From: JALZAA01 sp035316025
Lineage (GTDB): Bacteria > Actinomycetota > Acidimicrobiia > IMCC26256 > JACDBD01
DNA length: 21,129 nucleotides
Direction: 5' to 3'
Assembly: GCA_035316025.1 (NCBI GenBank)
Contig: DATFXL010000107.1
Location: 1 to 21,129 of the forward strand
Shown here piece by piece: positions 8,493-16,049 of this stretch. Positions within the stretch are counted from its first letter, which is position 1; the number at the start of each line of letters is the position of its first letter. The notes below the pieces were generated by a model. It was not told where the DNA came from, did no database searches, and worked only from the letters and a program-made list of their open reading frames with translations. A program made the translations under genes and the position numbers.

Positions 8493-9517
8493 TGCGTCGA
8501 CCGACAACGCTCATCGTGCAGGTGGTAGCCGCAGTGGCGGCGCTGTCGCTCGTGCTCGCCGCCTGCGGCGGTGGCGGCGGCGAGAAGACGAAGAAGAAGA
8601 CGGCCCCGGCGAACGCGGTCCAGCCGCTCACAGGGCTGTCCCCGGCGGGCGACAGCGTGAAGCGCCCCGCGCTCGAAGTGAAGATCGACAACGCCGACGA
8701 ACGGGGGGTGCGCCCGCAAGAGGGGCTGGAGGCCGCCGACGTCGTGTACGAGGAGCAGGTCGAAGGCAACGTGACCCGGCTCCTCAGCATCTTCAACTCG
8801 ACGCTGCCCGACCAGGTCGGCCCGATCCGCTCCGTGCGTGCCACCGACCCCAACATCGTGTGGCCGCTCGGCGGCGTGTTCGCGTACTCCGGCGGCGCAC
8901 CGCAGAACCTCGAGCTCATCCGCCAGGCGCCGGTGAATGCGGTCGACGAGACGGGCGCCGGAAACGCGATGTTCCGGGACCGGAATCGCCCGGCCCCGCA
9001 CAATCTCTTCGGACGTCCGGCCGACCTGGTCGCCAAGGGCGGCCAGCCGGTACCGCCCAAGCCGCTGTTCCAGTACCTCGCGAGTAACGAGCAGTCTGCA
9101 GGCGACCCGGCGGCCGCGGCGCATATCGGGTTCACCGCGCCGTACGACCCGACTTACACGTACGACGCCGCGTCGCGCACGTGGAAGCGGAGCTACGGGC
9201 TCGCGCCCTTCGTGACGGCCTCCGGCCAGCAGGTGGCGCCCACGAACGTGGTCGTGCAGTACACGAACTACGAGGGCGGAGCCGGCAACCCCACCGCCGA
9301 GGGTCAGACCGTCGGCCAAGGAGACGCGATCGTCTTCACCGACGGCAAGGTCGTCCGAGGCCATTGGACGCGACCGGCGAAGGAGCAGGCCGCCCAGTAC
9401 GTCGACGCGGCCGGGAAGCCCATCAAGCTGCTGCCCGGCCGCACGTGGGTCGAGCTGCTGCCGATCGGTGCCCCCGTGGACGTGACCGCGGCGGCCCCGA
9501 CCCCGCCCAGCTCGTAG
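8492..9517 (+). CDS. DUF3048 (YerB-like) lipoprotein
   Basis: The 341-residue product starts with a lipoprotein signal: a short basic end, a hydrophobic stretch, and lipobox LAAC with Cys25 as the lipidated residue, followed by a Gly-rich and Lys-rich linker. The mature part is DUF3048: an N-terminal half with the SVKRPALEVKIDN and GLEAADVVYEEQVEG motifs and PIRSVRATD, and a C-terminal half with VVVQYTNYE, GDAIVFTDGKVVRGHW and LLPGRTWVELLP. The biochemical role of this family (B. subtilis YerB) is unknown to me. The GTG start overlaps the htpX stop by one base (TAGTG) and follows GGAG at 8483-8486, so it is coupled to the protease, which hints at a role in envelope quality control. Confidence 0.88.
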   Translation: MRRPTTLIVQVVAAVAALSLVLAACGGGGGEKTKKKTAPANAVQPLTGLSPAGDSVKRPALEVKIDNADERGVRPQEGLEAADVVYEEQVEGNVTRLLSIFNSTLPDQVGPIRSVRATDPNIVWPLGGVFAYSGGAPQNLELIRQAPVNAVDETGAGNAMFRDRNRPAPHNLFGRPADLVAKGGQPVPPKPLFQYLASNEQSAGDPAAAAHIGFTAPYDPTYTYDAASRTWKRSYGLAPFVTASGQQVAPTNVVVQYTNYEGGAGNPTAEGQTVGQGDAIVFTDGKVVRGHWTRPAKEQAAQYVDAAGKPIKLLPGRTWVELLPIGAPVDVTAAAPTPPSS

Positions 9518-9523
9518 AGGAAC

Positions 9524-9551
9524 ACCGGCGGCTCGTGGGATGGCCGTCGGT
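9524..9551 (+). terminator. Possible hairpin terminator after the DUF3048 gene
   Basis: Bases 9524-9532 (ACCGGCGGC) pair with 9543-9551 (GCCGTCGGT) with one G-T wobble and a ten-base loop. No T-run follows. The right arm runs into the candidate -10 element of pdxS, so terminator and promoter would overlap. The evidence is structural only. Confidence 0.3.
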
Positions 9552-9556
9552 ACACT
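9551..9556 (+). promoter_or_regulatory. Candidate -10 element (GGTACACT) for pdxS, leaderless
   Basis: TACACT preceded by GG ends six bases before the pdxS ATG. With the usual -12 to -7 placement, transcription would begin exactly at the A of the ATG (9563), and no Shine-Dalgarno site is present. This fits a leaderless mRNA. Confidence 0.5.
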
Positions 9557-9562
9557 GACGAC

Positions 9563-10450
9563 ATGGTCGAGGGGCGCAGCACGGGCACCGCGCGGGTGAA
9601 GCGCGGGCTGGCCGAGATGCTGCGCGGCGGCGTCATCATGGACGTCGTCAACGCCGAGCAGGCCGCCGTCGCCGAGGACGCCGGGGCCGTGTCGGTCATG
9701 GCGCTGGAGAGGGTCCCGGCCGACATCCGGCGCGACGGTGGCGTGGCCCGGATGAGCGACCCCGTCACGATCGAGGCGATCCAGGAAGCCGTGACGATCC
9801 CGGTCATGGCCAAGTGCCGCATCGGGCACTTCGCCGAGGCGCAGGTCCTCGAGGCACTCGGCGTCGACTACATCGACGAGAGCGAGGTGCTCACCCCGGC
9901 CGACGAGGCGCACCACGTCAACAAGTGGGCGTTCACCGTCCCCTTCGTCTGCGGTGCGACGAACCTCGGCGAGGCGCTGCGCCGGATCGCCGAGGGCGCG
10001 TGCCTGATCCGCTCCAAGGGCGAAGCCGGCACGGGCAACATCGTGGAGGCGGTTCGCCATCTGCGCTCGATCCTGGGCGACATCCGCCGGCTCGGGGTCG
10101 CCGACGAAGCCGAGCTGTTCGCGTCGGCGAAGGATCTGCGCGCTCCCGTCGAACTCGTGCGCGAAGTCGCCGAACATGGAGAGCTGCCGGTCCCCCTGTT
10201 CTGTGCCGGCGGCATCGCCACCCCGGCCGACGCCGCTCTTGTCATGCAGCTCGGCGCCCAGGCTGTGTTCGTGGGCAGCGGCATCTTCAAGAGCGACGAC
10301 CCGTCGACCCGGGCCAAGGCGATCGTCGAGGCAACGACGCACCACGCCGATCCCACCATCGTCGCCAAGGTGTCGCGGGGCCTGGGCGGCGCCATGCGCG
10401 GCGACGAGATCGACCAGCTCGACGTGAAGCTGGCCGAGCGGGGTTGGTGA
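9563..10450 (+). CDS. pdxS: Pyridoxal 5'-phosphate synthase subunit PdxS
   Basis: A 295-residue TIM-barrel enzyme of the DXP-independent vitamin B6 pathway; with PdxT it makes PLP from ribose 5-phosphate, glyceraldehyde 3-phosphate and ammonia from glutamine. Key residues are in place: Asp27 in IMDVVNAEQA, the imine-forming Lys84 in MAKCRIGHF, and Lys152 in RSKGEAGTG, the phosphate-binding loop. Length is normal for the family. The ATG at 9563 is favoured because it sits at the predicted transcription start and gives the normal family N-terminus. The gene opens a pdxS-pdxT-yebC-PPOX operon; a 30-base gap separates it from pdxT. Confidence 0.97.
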   Translation: MVEGRSTGTARVKRGLAEMLRGGVIMDVVNAEQAAVAEDAGAVSVMALERVPADIRRDGGVARMSDPVTIEAIQEAVTIPVMAKCRIGHFAEAQVLEALGVDYIDESEVLTPADEAHHVNKWAFTVPFVCGATNLGEALRRIAEGACLIRSKGEAGTGNIVEAVRHLRSILGDIRRLGVADEAELFASAKDLRAPVELVREVAEHGELPVPLFCAGGIATPADAALVMQLGAQAVFVGSGIFKSDDPSTRAKAIVEATTHHADPTIVAKVSRGLGGAMRGDEIDQLDVKLAERGW

Positions 10451-10480
10451 TCGTGGCGCACGACTGGGTCCCTCCAGGTC

Positions 10481-11059
10481 ATGAAGGCCGGTGTCCTCGC
10501 GCTCCAGGGGGCGTTCCGCGAGCATCGTGAGGTGCTCGACGCGCTCGGCGTCGAGGCGGTCGAGGTCCGGGTGCCCGAGCATCTGGGTGGGCTCGATGCG
10601 CTCTTCATCCCGGGCGGCGAGTCGACGACGATCGGCAAGCTGCTCGATACGTCGGGGCTGCGCGAGCCGCTTCATGCTGCGCTGACCGGCGGCCTCCCGG
10701 TGTTCGGGACGTGCGCGGGGTTGATCCTTCTCGCCGATGACGTCCGCGACCGCGAGGACGCCCACGCCTCGACGGCGCTCGGTGTCCTCGATTGCACCGT
10801 CGTCCGCAACGCGTACGGCCGCCAGCGCGAGTCATTCGAAGCCCGGCTGGCCGTGGACGGCCTCGACGACGGCTTCCTCGGCGTGTTCATCCGCGCCCCG
10901 GTCGTCGAGCGGGTGGGTGACGCCGTCGAGGTCCGCGCCGTGCACCACGGGCACCCCGTCCTCGTGCGCCAGGGCACGATCTGGGCGGCGACGTTCCATC
11001 CGGAGCTTTCGGGCGACCTGCGGCTGCACCAGCGCTTTCTCACCGAAGGAACCCAATGA
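10481..11059 (+). CDS. pdxT: Pyridoxal 5'-phosphate synthase glutaminase subunit PdxT
   Basis: A 192-residue class I glutamine amidotransferase. The LQGAFREH start, PGGEST oxyanion region (45-49), nucleophile Cys78 in GTCAG, and His173/Glu175 in TFHPELS complete the triad. It releases ammonia from glutamine and passes it to PdxS in the 12+12 subunit complex. The ATG at 10481 is the only good start, as the in-frame upstream codons back to the pdxS TGA include no ATG, GTG or TTG. Its TGA overlaps the yebC ATG (ATGA), coupling the two genes; the order pdxS-pdxT-yebC is common in actinobacteria. Confidence 0.97.
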   Translation: MKAGVLALQGAFREHREVLDALGVEAVEVRVPEHLGGLDALFIPGGESTTIGKLLDTSGLREPLHAALTGGLPVFGTCAGLILLADDVRDREDAHASTALGVLDCTVVRNAYGRQRESFEARLAVDGLDDGFLGVFIRAPVVERVGDAVEVRAVHHGHPVLVRQGTIWAATFHPELSGDLRLHQRFLTEGTQ

Positions 11060-11808
11060 GCGGACATTCGAAATGGCATTCGATCAAGCACAAGAAGGGC
11101 GCGGCGGACAAGGCGCGCGGGAAGCTCTTCGCCAAGCTGATCAAGCAGATCGAAGTCGCAGCACGCGACGGAGGCGGTGATCTCGAGGGCAACGCCACGC
11201 TGCGGACGATGGTGCAGAAGGCCCGCGACAACTCGGTGCCCACCGACACGATCGACCGGGCAGTCAAGCGCGGTACCGGTGAGCTCGAAGGGGTTCGGTA
11301 CGAGCCGGCGAGCTACGAGGGGTACGCCGCCGGCGGCGTCGCCGTCTACGTCGAGTGCCTGTCCGACAACCGGAACCGCACCGGGCAGGAGATCAAGAAC
11401 ATCTTCGTCCGCCACGGTGGCTCGCTCGCCGAGCCCGGCGCGGTGGCGTGGCAGTTCGAGCGTAAGGGCGTCATCCTGGTCGAGAAGCCGGCGGCCACCG
11501 AGGACGACCTGATGCTGGCGGCGTTGGATGCCGGCGCCGAGGACATCGTCGACGAAGGCGACACCTGGCGCGTTACGACCGCGCCCACCGACCTGCACGC
11601 CGTGCGGAGCGCGGTCGAAGCCGCGTCCATCCTGATCACAAGCGCCGACCTGACGATGCTGCCCACCCAGACCGTCCCGCTCACGGACGAAGCCACGGCC
11701 AGGGGCGTCGTTCGCCTGGTCGACGCGCTGGAGGACAACGACGACGTCCAGTCCGTCTACGCCAACTTCGACATTCCGGACGACGTGCTCCAAGCGGTGG
11801 TCGCGTAG
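11056..11808 (+). CDS. yebC: YebC/PmpR family protein
   Basis: The 250-residue product begins MSGHSKWHSIKHKKGAAD, the invariant YebC start, and keeps the core motifs NATLRTMVQKARDNSVP, GYAAGGVAVYVECLSDN and NIFVRHGGSLAEPGAVAW. YebC proteins have been described as transcription regulators (PmpR) and more recently as translation factors that relieve stalling at proline-rich stretches; which role holds here cannot be read from sequence. GAAGGA lies before the ATG, which overlaps the pdxT stop. The next gene begins two bases after its TAG. In many actinobacteria ruvCAB follows directly; here a PPOX gene and a Cox-type cassette intervene. Confidence 0.97.
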   Translation: MSGHSKWHSIKHKKGAADKARGKLFAKLIKQIEVAARDGGGDLEGNATLRTMVQKARDNSVPTDTIDRAVKRGTGELEGVRYEPASYEGYAAGGVAVYVECLSDNRNRTGQEIKNIFVRHGGSLAEPGAVAWQFERKGVILVEKPAATEDDLMLAALDAGAEDIVDEGDTWRVTTAPTDLHAVRSAVEAASILITSADLTMLPTQTVPLTDEATARGVVRLVDALEDNDDVQSVYANFDIPDDVLQAVVA

Positions 11809-11810
11809 CG

Positions 11811-12221
11811 ATGCACCTCGAAGCCGCTCGGGAGTTCATCCGGAACAACCACCACGCGGTGATGACGACGCGCCGTGCGAACGGTGATCCGCAGCTGTCT
11901 CCCATCGTCTGCAATGTCGATGCCGGGGGGCGGGTCGCCGTCAGCACACGTGAGACCGCCGTGAAGGTCGGGAACCTCCGCCGGGATCCCCGCACGTCCT
12001 TGTGCGTGCTGAACAACGGGTTCTTCGGGGACTGGATCCAGGCGGACGGGACCGCCGAGATCGTCTCGTTGCCGGACGCGATGGAGCTGCTGGTCGACTA
12101 CTACCGGTCCCTGGCCGGCGAGCACCCGGATTGGGACGACTACCGCGCCGCGATGGAGCGCGAGCGCCGGGTGCTCGTGCGCGTGGAGCTCGAGCGAGCC
12201 GGTCCCGACCGCAGCGGGTAG
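11811..12221 (+). CDS. PPOX-class protein, probably F420-dependent
   Basis: A 136-residue split beta-barrel protein of the PPOX superfamily: NNHHAVMTTRRANGDPQLSP, RVAVSTRETAVKVGNLRRDP and RTSLCVLNNGFFGDWIQADG are typical of actinobacterial F420-type members, as is the ERRVLVRVELERAGPDR ending. The TRR and STRETAVKVGNLRRDP motifs likely contact the cofactor phosphate. The substrate is unknown. It starts two bases after yebC, so it is read from the pdxS promoter; the fold is shared with pyridoxamine-phosphate oxidase, which makes its place in a PLP synthesis operon notable, though it is not a PdxH orthologue by motifs. The last codons and stop lie inside a strong hairpin (12202-12231). Confidence 0.85.
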   Translation: MHLEAAREFIRNNHHAVMTTRRANGDPQLSPIVCNVDAGGRVAVSTRETAVKVGNLRRDPRTSLCVLNNGFFGDWIQADGTAEIVSLPDAMELLVDYYRSLAGEHPDWDDYRAAMERERRVLVRVELERAGPDRSG

Positions 12222-12231
12222 CGGTCGGGAC
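12202..12231 (+). terminator. Hairpin spanning the stop codon, probable terminator of the pdxS operon
   Basis: GTCCCGACCGC (12202-12212) and GCGGTCGGGAC (12221-12231) form an 11-bp perfect, GC-rich stem with an eight-base loop. The TAG stop at 12219-12221 sits at the end of the loop. No T-run follows, which is usual for actinobacterial terminators. It separates the pdxS operon from the Cox-type cassette. Confidence 0.55.
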
Positions 12232-12247
12232 GGTTCGAGTCCCCGAT

Positions 12248-12253
12248 TAGAGT
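12248..12253 (+). promoter_or_regulatory. Candidate -10 element (TAGAGT) for the Cox-type cassette, leaderless
   Basis: TAGAGT ends eight bases before the GTG at 12262, putting the transcription start at about 12260. There is no Shine-Dalgarno site, so a leaderless or near-leaderless transcript is likely. It is the same hexamer as before lemA. Confidence 0.45.
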
Positions 12254-12261
12254 CCCAGCCC

Positions 12262-12719
<458 letters not shown>

Positions 12720-12723
<4 letters not shown>

Positions 12724-13541
12724 TCCCCGCCCCGTTCGAGTACGTACGAGCCGGCTCGGCCGAGGAGGCGGTCGCCACCCTCGCCGAGCACGGCGACGAG
12801 GCGAAGCTCCTCGCCGGCGGCATGTCGCTGCTGCCGTTGATGAAGCTCCGGCTGGCGACGCCGGCGATGCTGATCGACGTCGGACGCGTCGGCGAGCTGT
12901 CGTACGTGCGTGACGCCGGCGACCACCTCGAAGTGGGCGCGCTCACTCGGCATCGCGACCTCGAGACCAGCGAACTACTGGCGGCGCAGTGTCCGCCGTT
13001 GCGAACGGTCGCCGCCGAGGTGGGCGACAACCAGGTACGTCATCGGGGAACCATCGGCGGCTCCGCCTCGCATGGCGATCCCGCGTCGGACCTTCCGGCG
13101 TTGTTGCTCGCGCTGGACGCCGTGTTCATGATCCGTGGACCGGCTAGCGAGCGCACGGTGAGCGCGACGGAGTTCTTCCGTGGCTTCCTGGAGACAGCGC
13201 TGGAGCCCGACGAGCTTCTGACGGAGATCAGGGTGCCGAAGACTCCGGACGCGGGGTTCTCGTACGAGAAGTTCCAGCGCCGAGCGCAGGACTGGGCGAT
13301 CGTCGGCGCGATGGCCGTCCGGAACGGCAGCACGCGCGTCGCGATGGTGAACATGGGCGGGACTCCACTCCGCGCCGTCGCCGTGGAAGAGGCGCTCGCC
13401 GGCGGCGCCTCGATCGAGGAGGCGGCGGAGCGGGCGGCGGACGGGACCGAACCGCCGAGCGACATCAATGCGACACCTGAGTACCGCGAGCACCTCGCGC
13501 GCGTCCTCGTTCGGCGCGCGCTCGAGGCCGCGTCGGGTTGA
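12720..13541 (+). CDS. Molybdenum hydroxylase FAD subunit (CoxM-like)
   Basis: A 273-residue FAD-binding subunit of the CO dehydrogenase/xanthine dehydrogenase family. FAD motifs are AGGMS (32-36) and TIGGSASHGDPASD (111-124), both intact; the C-terminal CO dehydrogenase flavoprotein domain covers about 180-270. It takes electrons from the 2Fe-2S subunit and passes them to quinone or another acceptor. The ATG at 12720 overlaps the previous stop (ATGA), so S and M subunits are made together; the true start is there and not in the long upstream open frame. Normally the large molybdopterin subunit is next to these two; here the following gene is a cytidylyltransferase. Confidence 0.92.
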
Positions 13542-14152
13542 CGCAGCCGGACGTCGCGATCGGCGTCCTCGCGGCCGGCCGCGGGTCGCGTCTCGGCGGT
13601 GACGTCCCCAAGCCATTGGTCGAGCTGCGCGGCCGGCCGCTGGTGTCATGGGCGTTGGATGCCGCGACCGCAAGTGGGTTGCGCCCGGTCCTGGTCGTCG
13701 TCGGCCACGGTGGGAACGCGGTCGGCGAGGCCGCGCCCGAGGGCGTAATGGTTGTTCGGGCGCGCCGGTGGCGACGCGGGATCGCGCGGTCGCTCCGGGC
13801 GGCACTCGAGGCGCTCGAACCGTGGGCGCAGGTGGGCGCGGTGTGCGTCGGCCTCGCCGATCAGCCACTCGTCGGCGCCGACGCCTACCGCCGCCTGGCC
13901 GACGCCTACCGCGGGGGAGCGGCGCTGGCGGTCGCGACCTACGGAGGGCAGCGGCGGAATCCGGTCCTGCTGGGACGGTCCGTGTGGGACGCGGCCCGCC
14001 GCCTCGACGGCGACGTCGGCGCCCGCGCGCTCATGCGTGACTCGGACGTCGTGGAGGTCGACTGCACGGGCACGGGGAGCGCCGCCGACATCGATACGCT
14101 CGACGACCTGAGGTCTGCCGAGCGCGCGCTCGGCCGGGGGGAGGACGGATGA
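13538..14152 (+). CDS. MocA-like molybdopterin cytidylyltransferase
   Basis: A 204-residue nucleotidyltransferase of the MobA/MocA group. The signature LAAGRGSRLGGDVPKP (11-26) has LAAG, as in the CTP-using MocA, and not the LAGG of the GTP-using MobA; GLADQP (105-110) is the metal-binding site. MocA joins CMP to molybdopterin to give the MCD cofactor used by xanthine dehydrogenase-type enzymes, which fits its place after the S and M subunits. The start is TTG 13538, overlapping the CoxM-like stop (TTGA); no other start is close. Related sugar nucleotidyltransferases share the fold, so cofactor specificity is an inference from motif and neighbours. The stop overlaps the next ATG, preceded by GGGGGAGGA. 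Confidence 0.85.
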   Translation: MTQPDVAIGVLAAGRGSRLGGDVPKPLVELRGRPLVSWALDAATASGLRPVLVVVGHGGNAVGEAAPEGVMVVRARRWRRGIARSLRAALEALEPWAQVGAVCVGLADQPLVGADAYRRLADAYRGGAALAVATYGGQRRNPVLLGRSVWDAARRLDGDVGARALMRDSDVVEVDCTGTGSAADIDTLDDLRSAERALGRGEDG

Positions 14153-14826
14153 ACATCCGGGACGAGTTCCGGGTCGACGTACCCGTGGAAGAGGCCTGGC
14201 GCGTGCTCACCGACGTCGAGCGCATCGCGCCGTGCATGCCCGGCGCGCAGCTTCAGGAGGTCGAAGGCGACGAGTTCCGTGGGATCGTGAAGGTCAAGGT
14301 CGGCCCGATCACCGCGCAGTACAAGGGCGCCGCCCACTTCTCGGAGAAGGACGAGACCAATCACCGCGCCGTCATCCGTGCCGAGGGCCGCGACACCCGA
14401 GGGCAGGGCAACGCCTCCGCCACCGTCACCGCCATCCTCGTGCCCGACGCATCCGGCACGCGCGTCACGATCGACAGCGACGTCACGATCACCGGCAAGG
14501 TCTCCCAGTTCGGGCGGGGCGTGATCGGCGACGTGTCGAGCAAGCTGCTCGGCCAGTTCGTCGACAACCTCGAGCGCGACGTGCTGGCAGGTTCCCCCGG
14601 CTCCGACCCCGACCCGCGCGCGCCGGCTGCGTCCGTCGCGCCGGGACCGTCCGCCGAGGCGCCGCCGCCGGCGCCGCCGGAGAGCCGACGCACGATCGAC
14701 GCCCCCGAAGCCGAACCCGTCGACCTGCTCCGCACGGCCGGCGCGCCCGTCCTGAAGCGCGTCCTGCCCGCACTCGTCCTGATCGTGGTCGTCGTCGTGG
14801 TCGTTCTCGTTCTCCTGCTTCGCTGA
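14149..14826 (+). CDS. CoxG-like SRPBCC protein with C-terminal membrane anchor
   Basis: The 225-residue product has an SRPBCC domain of the CoxG group at about 1-145 (VPVEEAWRVLTDVERIAPCMPGA start, then the VKVKVGPITAQYKGAA strand), a Pro/Ala-rich linker (about 148-180), and a strongly hydrophobic Val/Leu helix at about 206-224 that ends one residue before the C-terminus. CoxG proteins link CO dehydrogenase to the membrane and have been shown to carry quinone in mycobacteria; a hydrophobic cavity with a tail anchor fits that. The ATG overlaps the MocA-like stop after a strong GGGGGAGGA site. It is the last gene of the four-gene cassette; the next gene, ruvC, has its own promoter. Confidence 0.88.
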   Translation: MNIRDEFRVDVPVEEAWRVLTDVERIAPCMPGAQLQEVEGDEFRGIVKVKVGPITAQYKGAAHFSEKDETNHRAVIRAEGRDTRGQGNASATVTAILVPDASGTRVTIDSDVTITGKVSQFGRGVIGDVSSKLLGQFVDNLERDVLAGSPGSDPDPRAPAASVAPGPSAEAPPPAPPESRRTIDAPEAEPVDLLRTAGAPVLKRVLPALVLIVVVVVVVLVLLLR

Positions 14827-14873
14827 CCTCGCAGCAGACGACGAGGGTCCACCACCCGCCGGGGCGCCCCCGG

Positions 14874-14879
14874 TACGTT
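14874..14879 (+). promoter_or_regulatory. Candidate -10 element (GGTACGTT) for ruvCAB, leaderless
   Basis: TACGTT preceded by GG ends seven bases before the ruvC ATG (14887), placing transcription start at 14886. No Shine-Dalgarno site is seen in GAACCC before the ATG. This is the third leaderless arrangement in the window. Confidence 0.45.
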
Positions 14880-14886
14880 CGAACCC

Positions 14887-15462
14887 ATGTTCGATGCTGC
14901 CGGGCCGGTGGTCGGGATCGACCCCGGCGTATCGCGCTGCGGCTACGGCGCGGTGGCGCGCGGCTCCGGCGGGACGCTCGCAGTCCGGGCGTTCGGTGTC
15001 ATCCGCACCGAGCCCGGCGACGAGCTGCCGGCGCGACTCGCCGTCCTCGAGCGTGAGCTCGACGAGCTCGTGCGCGAGCTCGCTCCCTGCGCGCTCGCCG
15101 TCGAGCGCGTCCTCTTCCAGGTCAACACGCGCACCGCCATGTCCGTCGGCCAGGCCAGCGGGCTCGCGCTCGCGATCGCCGGCCGGACCGGCGTGCCCGT
15201 CTTCCACTACAGCCCCAACGAGGTGAAGCAGGCGGTCACCGGCGACGGGACCGCCGACAAGGCGCAGGTGCAGACCATGGTGGCGCGGTTGCTGTCCCTC
15301 GAGCGGACACCCCGACCCGCCGACGCCGCCGACGCGCTCGGCCTCGCCGTGTGCCATCTCGGCTCGGCCGGGCTCCGGGGCGCGCTCGCCGCCGGCGGAT
15401 CCGTTCCCGGCGGCCTCGGGCGGGCGATCGGCGCTGCCCTGGCGAAGGAGGCACGGCGATGA
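14887..15462 (+). CDS. ruvC: Holliday junction resolvase RuvC
   Basis: A 191-residue RNase H-fold endonuclease that cuts Holliday junctions. The four acidic catalytic residues are visible: Asp12 in GIDPGVSRCGYG, Glu73 in AVERVLFQ, and Asp146 and Asp149 in PADAADALGLAVCH. The QVNTRTAMSVGQA and YSPNEVKQAVTGDG motifs match the family. The C-terminus is some 15-20 residues longer than in E. coli, with a Gly/Ala-rich end. The stop overlaps the ruvA ATG (ATGA). The order ruvC-ruvA-ruvB is the standard actinobacterial one. Confidence 0.97.
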   Translation: MFDAAGPVVGIDPGVSRCGYGAVARGSGGTLAVRAFGVIRTEPGDELPARLAVLERELDELVRELAPCALAVERVLFQVNTRTAMSVGQASGLALAIAGRTGVPVFHYSPNEVKQAVTGDGTADKAQVQTMVARLLSLERTPRPADAADALGLAVCHLGSAGLRGALAAGGSVPGGLGRAIGAALAKEARR

Positions 15463-16049
15463 TCGGGTCGGTGCGAGGCGAGGTGCTCGAGCGCTCGGCG
15501 ACCGGCGAGGTTCTCGTGGAGGTCGGTGGCGTCGGCTACCGCACGCTCGTCCCCCTCAGCGCGATCCCGAAGCTCGAGCCTGGCGCACCCACGATGCTCT
15601 TCACCCATCTTCACGTGCGCGACGACACGATGGTCCTCTTCGGTTTCCCGTCCCGCGACGAGCGCGACACCTTCGAGGTGCTGATCGGCGCCAACGGCGT
15701 GGGCCCCAAGCTCGCGCTCGCCATCCTCTCGGTGCACTCACCGGGCGTTCTGCGGCGCGCTCTCGTCGACGACGACCTCGACGCGCTCACGATGGTGCCC
15801 GGCGTCGGGAAGCGCACCGCCCAGCGTCTGCTCGTCGAACTGAAGGCGCGTCTTGAGGTGCCCGAGCTCGCGCGCGCCGAGGACGCGACGGGCGGGACGT
15901 CGACTCGGGCCGAGGTGCGAGCGGCCCTCGCCGGTCTCGGCTACCAGTCCGACGAGGTGCGCGACGTCCTCGGCCAACTCCCGGACGACGGCCCTGTCGA
16001 GGACCTCCTACGCGATGCGTTGAAGCTGCTGGCGGTCACGCGTGTCTAG
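15459..16049 (+). CDS. ruvA: Holliday junction DNA helicase subunit RuvA
   Basis: A 196-residue tetrameric junction-binding protein. MIGSVRGEVLE opens the OB-fold domain I; the two helix-hairpin-helix motifs of domain II are NGVGPKLALAIL (79-90) and VPGVGKRTAQRLLVEL (113-128); domain III (about 148-196) binds RuvB. GAAGGAGG lies at a good distance before the ATG at 15459, which overlaps the ruvC stop; the longer open frame upstream is antifamily Arg-rich sequence. The ruvB start lies eight bases inside the end of this gene. Confidence 0.97.
   Translation: MIGSVRGEVLERSATGEVLVEVGGVGYRTLVPLSAIPKLEPGAPTMLFTHLHVRDDTMVLFGFPSRDERDTFEVLIGANGVGPKLALAILSVHSPGVLRRALVDDDLDALTMVPGVGKRTAQRLLVELKARLEVPELARAEDATGGTSTRAEVRAALAGLGYQSDEVRDVLGQLPDDGPVEDLLRDALKLLAVTRV

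Noticed and set aside
12230..12247. GGTTCGAGTCCC, which looks like a tRNA T-loop
   Set aside because: The flanking bases do not form the five-pair T stem, and no anticodon or acceptor arms can be found upstream.
13939..15357. A 472-codon minus-strand open frame across the MocA-like, CoxG-like and ruvC genes
   Set aside because: It has no family-like motif, lies opposite three well-supported genes, and has a composition typical of antisense frames in GC-rich DNA.
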